Below, piece by piece: positions 14,835-17,850 of a DNA stretch of 17,850 nt. The notes under the pieces were generated by a model. It was given only the letters and a program-made list of their open reading frames with translations, was not told the origin of the DNA and made no database searches. This DNA is from Acidobacteriota bacterium. GTDB lineage: Bacteria; Acidobacteriota; Blastocatellia; Pyrinomonadales; Pyrinomonadaceae. The stretch's first letter is position 1; each line of letters begins with the position of its first letter. A program made the translations under genes and the position numbers. The stretch lies in assembly GCA_005790265.1 (NCBI GenBank), contig SXVE01000532.1, positions 1-17,850 of the forward strand, written 5' to 3'.

Positions 14835-14839
14835 AAGGA
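14835..14839 (+). promoter_or_regulatory. Shine-Dalgarno fixing the mtnA start
   Basis: AAGGA lies 8 bases before the ATG at 14848. It falls inside the longer reading from 14800, whose extra 16 basic residues are unlike MtnA, so the ATG at 14848 is preferred. Confidence 0.7.
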
Positions 14840-14847
14840 AAAAACGA

Positions 14848-15894
14848 ATGATAATACCTGTTGAATGGACGGATGAAGGCGTGAAAATGCTCGATCAAAG
14901 GCTTTTGCCGACCGAAGAAAAATGGCTGATGCTGAAAACTTACAAGGAAGTCGCTGACTCGATTACCGATATGGTCGTGCGCGGCGCGCCGGCAATCGGC
15001 GTTTCGGCGGCTTACGGCGTTGCGCTCGGCGCGCAAAATTTTGTCGGCACTAATATGGCGGATTTTGAGGAAGAAATTGATTTCGTTTCGCAGACGCTCG
15101 CCAAAACTCGCCCGACCGCCGTCAATCTTTTCTGGGCGATTGACCGAATGAATCGCACGTTTCAAACGGCGAAAGCGGACGGCAAATCAATCTCGGAAAT
15201 CAAACAAATTTTGATCGAAGATTCAAAAGCGATTCACGAAGAAGACATCGAATCGCAGCGCTTAATCGCCAAATTCGGCGGCGAACTGCTCGCCGATAAT
15301 TCGACGGTTTTAACGCACTGCAACGCGGGCGCACTCGCCACCGGCGGCGTTTGGGGAACGGCTTTGGGCGTTGTGCGCGGCGCGGTCGCCGACGGCAAAT
15401 CAATTTCCGTGATCGCCGACGAAACTCGTCCGTATTTGCAGGGCGCGCGGCTGACGGCTTGGGAACTTTTGCAGGACGATATTCCGGTCACGCTGATTAC
15501 CGACAATATGAGCGGACACGTGATGAAAAAAGGACGCGTGCAAGCGGTCGTCGTCGGTTCTGACAGAATCGCGGCGAACGGCGATGTCGCCAACAAAATC
15601 GGCACTTATATGGTCGCCGTTTTAGCCAAACAGCACAATATTCCGTTTTACGTCGCCGCGCCGCTTTCGACCGTTGATCTGAATTGCCCGACCGGCGAGG
15701 AAATTCCGATTGAAGAACGCAATATTCGGGAAATCACCCACGTCCGCGACATTCAACTCGCGCCCGAAGGAATTGACGTCAGCAATTACGCGTTCGACGT
15801 AACGCCGAACGATTTAGTGACAGCGATTATCACCGAAAAAGGCGTTGCCCGCGCGCCGTATTCGGAAAGTTTGCGAAAGCAGTTTGAAGAGTAA
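14848..15894 (+). CDS. mtnA: S-methyl-5-thioribose-1-phosphate isomerase
   Basis: 348 residues. MtnA isomerises methylthioribose-1-phosphate to methylthioribulose-1-phosphate in the methionine salvage pathway. Evidence: MVVRGAPAIGVSAAYGVALG at 42-61, RPTAVNLFWAIDRM at 88-101, catalytic-Cys motif LTHCNAGALATGG (Cys158), DETRPYLQGARLTAWEL at 191-207, and GSDRIAANGDVANKIGTY with catalytic Asp239. The C-terminal VDLNCPTGEEIPIEER motif is also typical. The eIF2B-alpha relatives lack this Cys/Asp pairing, so MtnA is favoured over the regulatory paralogues. No other salvage gene (mtnB, C, D, K, P) is in the window. It is transcribed alone, convergent with the DUF3142 gene. Confidence 0.96.
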   Translation: MIIPVEWTDEGVKMLDQRLLPTEEKWLMLKTYKEVADSITDMVVRGAPAIGVSAAYGVALGAQNFVGTNMADFEEEIDFVSQTLAKTRPTAVNLFWAIDRMNRTFQTAKADGKSISEIKQILIEDSKAIHEEDIESQRLIAKFGGELLADNSTVLTHCNAGALATGGVWGTALGVVRGAVADGKSISVIADETRPYLQGARLTAWELLQDDIPVTLITDNMSGHVMKKGRVQAVVVGSDRIAANGDVANKIGTYMVAVLAKQHNIPFYVAAPLSTVDLNCPTGEEIPIEERNIREITHVRDIQLAPEGIDVSNYAFDVTPNDLVTAIITEKGVARAPYSESLRKQFEE

Positions 15895-15912
15895 AAATCT
15901 CAAGCTAAAATT

Positions 15913-16006
15913 AAGAAATAGGACGCGGATTGCACGGAAAAAGAGCGGATCGTTACGGATAAATCTTCTATTATTAAAATCCGTGAAAATCCGCGTCCTA
16001 TTTCTT
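15913..16006. repeat. REP-like long inverted repeat between convergent genes
   Basis: AAGAAATAGGACGCGGATT (15913-15931) is exactly complementary to 15988-16006, a perfect 19-bp stem. Inside it CACGGA (15933-15938) pairs with TCCGTG (15980-15985), extending the stem after a small bulge. CGGAT-like words recur at 15926, 15935, 15946 and 15956, about every 10 bases. This CGGAT/ATCCG wording resembles dispersed palindromic repeats seen in many bacterial genomes, so I expect further copies elsewhere. At this spot it may also end both convergent transcripts. Confidence 0.7.
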
Positions 16007-16028
16007 GTTAGTTTGTGCAACACAACAT

Positions 16029-16793
16029 TTATTTCAACTTTTCCAAGTCTGATTTATTCCACGCGCTCGATTTAAAGTAGTAAATGCGGCGGTTCGGCTG
16101 TAAATTAAAATTGTTTGGCTCGTCAACCGTGAAACCGTAGCTGCCGCGACAGAGCGGTTCGCGCCATTCGTTGCCGTTTGCCAGAAAAGAGCGGATTTTT
16201 TCGGCGTCTGCGCCCATTTCAAAAACCATCGGCACGGCTTCATCAACCGGAAAATCGTTGAACCACGCGTCGCCGACGCACCACGACGCGAGCGAAGTCA
16301 TCGTCAGCGGCGTTTTTTCGGGCAGTGCGGTTTTTAATTCGTTCATCAGCGCGCGATAAAATTTTCGCTCCGATGCGACCGCATCAAAATCAATCTGCAC
16401 CGCTCGCACATTCGGACGGGCGAGAGTATTTTTAATCAATTCGACAATTTTCGTTTGCTGTGCGGCGGAAAAAGCCGCCCGCTTTCCGCCCGTTTTGCTT
16501 GTTTCAATGCGCGTCACGGCGATTGTATAAATATTTTCGGAGATTTCGAGCGGCTGACGGCGCGGTTTATAAATGATTTCGTCCGATTCCAGAATCAAAG
16601 TCTGCGCGAGAAACGCGACGCCGAATTTGTTCGCATCTAGAAACCGCAAATCTTCCGCTCGTTCCCACGCCCAGAGAATGTTTGCGGGCATTTCATTCGA
16701 TAAGTTCGGATTGACTGTGTTTTTGGAAGCGCAGGCAAAAGCGGCGAGCGAAAAAATTATTACGAACAAAAATAAAATATTTCTTTGCGCCAT
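16029..16793 (-). CDS. DUF3142-family lipoprotein
   Basis: 254 residues from the ATG at 16791-16793. The N-terminus MAQRNILFLFVIIFSLAAFA followed by Cys21 reads as a lipoprotein signal peptide; the box A-F-A-C is imperfect but acceptable. The body has ILWAWERAEDLRFLDANKFG, VAFLAQTLIL, VRAVQIDFDAVASERKFYRA, LTMTSLASWCVGDAWF and VDEAVPMVFEMGADAEKIRS. These match DUF3142 as I know it: a TIM-barrel-like family with a D-x-D strand and an EAVPMxFxMG motif, resembling glycoside-hydrolase-type barrels. No activity is established. A longer start 11 codons upstream would place extra residues before the signal peptide and is less likely. It is divergent from the ETF-QO gene. Confidence 0.8.
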   Translation of the reverse strand: MAQRNILFLFVIIFSLAAFACASKNTVNPNLSNEMPANILWAWERAEDLRFLDANKFGVAFLAQTLILESDEIIYKPRRQPLEISENIYTIAVTRIETSKTGGKRAAFSAAQQTKIVELIKNTLARPNVRAVQIDFDAVASERKFYRALMNELKTALPEKTPLTMTSLASWCVGDAWFNDFPVDEAVPMVFEMGADAEKIRSFLANGNEWREPLCRGSYGFTVDEPNNFNLQPNRRIYYFKSSAWNKSDLEKLK

Positions 16794-16863
16794 AAATTTC
16801 GTGATGAAATAATTTAACATTAACAAAAAACAATTTGAAAACGTCGGAATTTCAGCTTAATTT

Positions 16864-16872
16864 TGTTATACT
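16864..16872 (+). promoter_or_regulatory. Extended -10 promoter element for the ETF-QO gene
   Basis: TGTTATACT is a TGn-extended -10 with TATACT (16867-16872). No -35 sits at the right distance, which extended -10 promoters tolerate. It predicts a start near 16879, just before a palindrome. Confidence 0.5.
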
Positions 16873-16881
16873 TGCATAAAC

Positions 16882-16895
16882 TGAATGACCATTCA
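16882..16895. promoter_or_regulatory. TetR-type palindromic operator candidate at the ETF-QO gene
   Basis: TGAATG-AC-CATTCA is a perfect 6-bp-arm palindrome placed from about +4 of the predicted transcript and ending 8 bases before the ATG. Its arms match those of the Bacillus FadR operator consensus (TGAATG...CATTCA), although the spacing is 2 rather than 6 bases. A repressor here would block initiation. Confidence 0.45.
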
Positions 16896-16903
16896 TTAAA
16901 TCT

Positions 16904-17850
16904 ATGAAAATTGAACGCGAACAACTCGAAATGGACGTGGTTTTCGTCGGCGCGGGACCGGCGAATCTGGCGGCAGCGCTGCATTTGAAGAATATCATCA
17001 AAGAACATAACGAAATCGTCGAGCGCGATCCGCGTCGCGGCAAGAAAATTGACGATCTCGAAATCGGAATTATCGAAAAAGGTTCGTTCGTCGGCGCGCA
17101 TATTTTGTCGGGCGCGGTGATGGATCCGGTCGCTTTGCGCGAACTAATGCCGGATTTTCTTGAACAAGGCTGTCCGGTTGATACGGTCGTGACTGATGAC
17201 GCGTTCTGGTATTTGACCGAATCGCGCTCGATTCCTTCGCCGATCACGCCGCCGCCGCTCAAAAATCACGGAAAATATATTTTGAGCCTCAGCAAAATGT
17301 GCGAATGGCTCGGCGAAAAATGCGAAGAAGCGGGAATCAATATTTTCCCGGAATTTCCCGGCGCGGAAATGCTTTACGACGAAAATGATCGAGTAATCGG
17401 CGTGCGAACGGGCGACAAGGGAATTAACAAAGAAGGCGAAGCGAAAGGAAATTTCGAGCCGGGCGTTGATCTGCTCGCGAAAGTAACGGTTTTGGGCGAA
17501 GGTTCGCGCGGTTCGCTGGCGAAGCAGTTAACGCAGCGGCTCGGTCTCAACGCAGACAAAGAACCGCAGGTTTTTAGTTTGGGAATCAAAGAATTGTGGG
17601 AAGTTCCGGCTGGAAATTTCGATGAAGGACGCGTCGTTCACACGCTCGGGTTTCCGTCTGACACGAAAACTTACGGCGGCGGCTGGATTTACGGAATGAA
17701 AGATAACATCGTCAGCATAGGTTACGTCACGGGGCTTGATTATCTCGATCCGCTGATTGATCCGCACGCCGAATTTCAAAAATTCAAGACGCATCCGGAA
17801 ATCGCGAAAATTCTGGCGGGCGGCAAAATGCTCAAATACGGCGCGAAAAC
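16904..17850 (+). CDS. Electron-transfer-flavoprotein:quinone oxidoreductase, partial (5' part)
   Basis: 315 complete codons, open to the right edge. ETF-QO passes electrons from ETF, reduced by acyl-CoA dehydrogenases, to the membrane quinone pool. Evidence: FAD-binding MDVVFVGAGPANLAAALHLK at 10-29, IIEKGSFVGAHILSGAVMDP at 56-75 (the ETF-QO/ETFDH signature), YILSLSKMCEWLGEKCEEAG, VLGEGSRGSLAKQL, and TYGGGWIYGMKDNIVSIGYV with GLDYLDP. This wording separates it from the shorter FixC proteins. The C-terminal 4Fe-4S domain lies beyond the window. The ATG at 16904-16906 has no Shine-Dalgarno. With menG in the same window, menaquinone is a plausible acceptor (inference). An extended -10 and a palindrome lie upstream. 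Confidence 0.94.
   Translation, partial: MKIEREQLEMDVVFVGAGPANLAAALHLKNIIKEHNEIVERDPRRGKKIDDLEIGIIEKGSFVGAHILSGAVMDPVALRELMPDFLEQGCPVDTVVTDDAFWYLTESRSIPSPITPPPLKNHGKYILSLSKMCEWLGEKCEEAGINIFPEFPGAEMLYDENDRVIGVRTGDKGINKEGEAKGNFEPGVDLLAKVTVLGEGSRGSLAKQLTQRLGLNADKEPQVFSLGIKELWEVPAGNFDEGRVVHTLGFPSDTKTYGGGWIYGMKDNIVSIGYVTGLDYLDPLIDPHAEFQKFKTHPEIAKILAGGKMLKYGAK

Noticed and set aside
1..17850. CRISPR array, insertion sequence, prophage or defence system
   Set aside because: There are no regularly spaced repeats, transposase, integrase, nuclease or toxin-like proteins; every larger gene falls in a known metabolic or transport family.

Overview
The window looks like a piece of chromosome from a free-living, diderm, menaquinone-using bacterium. 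The closest match I can suggest is the phylum Acidobacteriota, class Blastocatellia, but this is inference. It rests on the style of the proteins: a zinc-ribbon/TonB fusion, a YtxJ bacilliredoxin, a DUF6335-like acidic protein, ETF-QO, and codons mixing GC-rich words with AAA/TTT-rich ones. I see no tRNA, rRNA, CRISPR array, insertion sequence or phage gene. This is ordinary housekeeping and accessory chromosome, densely packed, with three small operator- or repeat-like structures between genes.

Region 1 (1-7720, all minus strand) reads as one long co-directional run. In transcription order it holds an M16-fold protein without the zinc motif, menG/ubiE, two DppBC-type peptide permease subunits, an ABC-2-type ATPase, pxpB, pxpC, pxpA, and an NRAMP-like transporter cut by the window edge. 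The last four match the Bacillus kipI-kipA-ycsF-ycsG set. PxpABC opens 5-oxoproline (pyroglutamate) to glutamate, so peptide import followed by oxoproline salvage is a plausible theme. The solute-binding protein and the peptide-permease ATPases are not present here.

Region 2 (7721-9580) has a divergent intergenic segment and a plus-strand gene for a protein with a cytoplasmic zinc ribbon, one membrane span, a Gly/Pro-rich linker and a TonB C-terminal domain. A perfect 20-bp-stem hairpin closes it.

Region 3 (9589-14629, minus strand) begins, in transcription order, with a small unknown protein (14629). It is followed by glgP (glucan phosphorylase) with its own promoter, a multi-span membrane protein, a YtxJ bacilliredoxin, a DUF971 protein, and a small two-Cys-pair protein that ends at a strong hairpin terminator. 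A separate small acidic gene with a good Shine-Dalgarno lies beyond the terminator.

Region 4 (14640-17850) has mtnA (methionine salvage) on the plus strand and a REP-like inverted repeat at the convergent junction. A DUF3142 lipoprotein follows on the minus strand. Diverging from it is the 5' part of an electron-transfer-flavoprotein:quinone oxidoreductase gene, whose leader carries a TetR-type palindrome. Most genes here lack a recognisable Shine-Dalgarno; only the TonB, acidic-protein and mtnA genes have clear ones.
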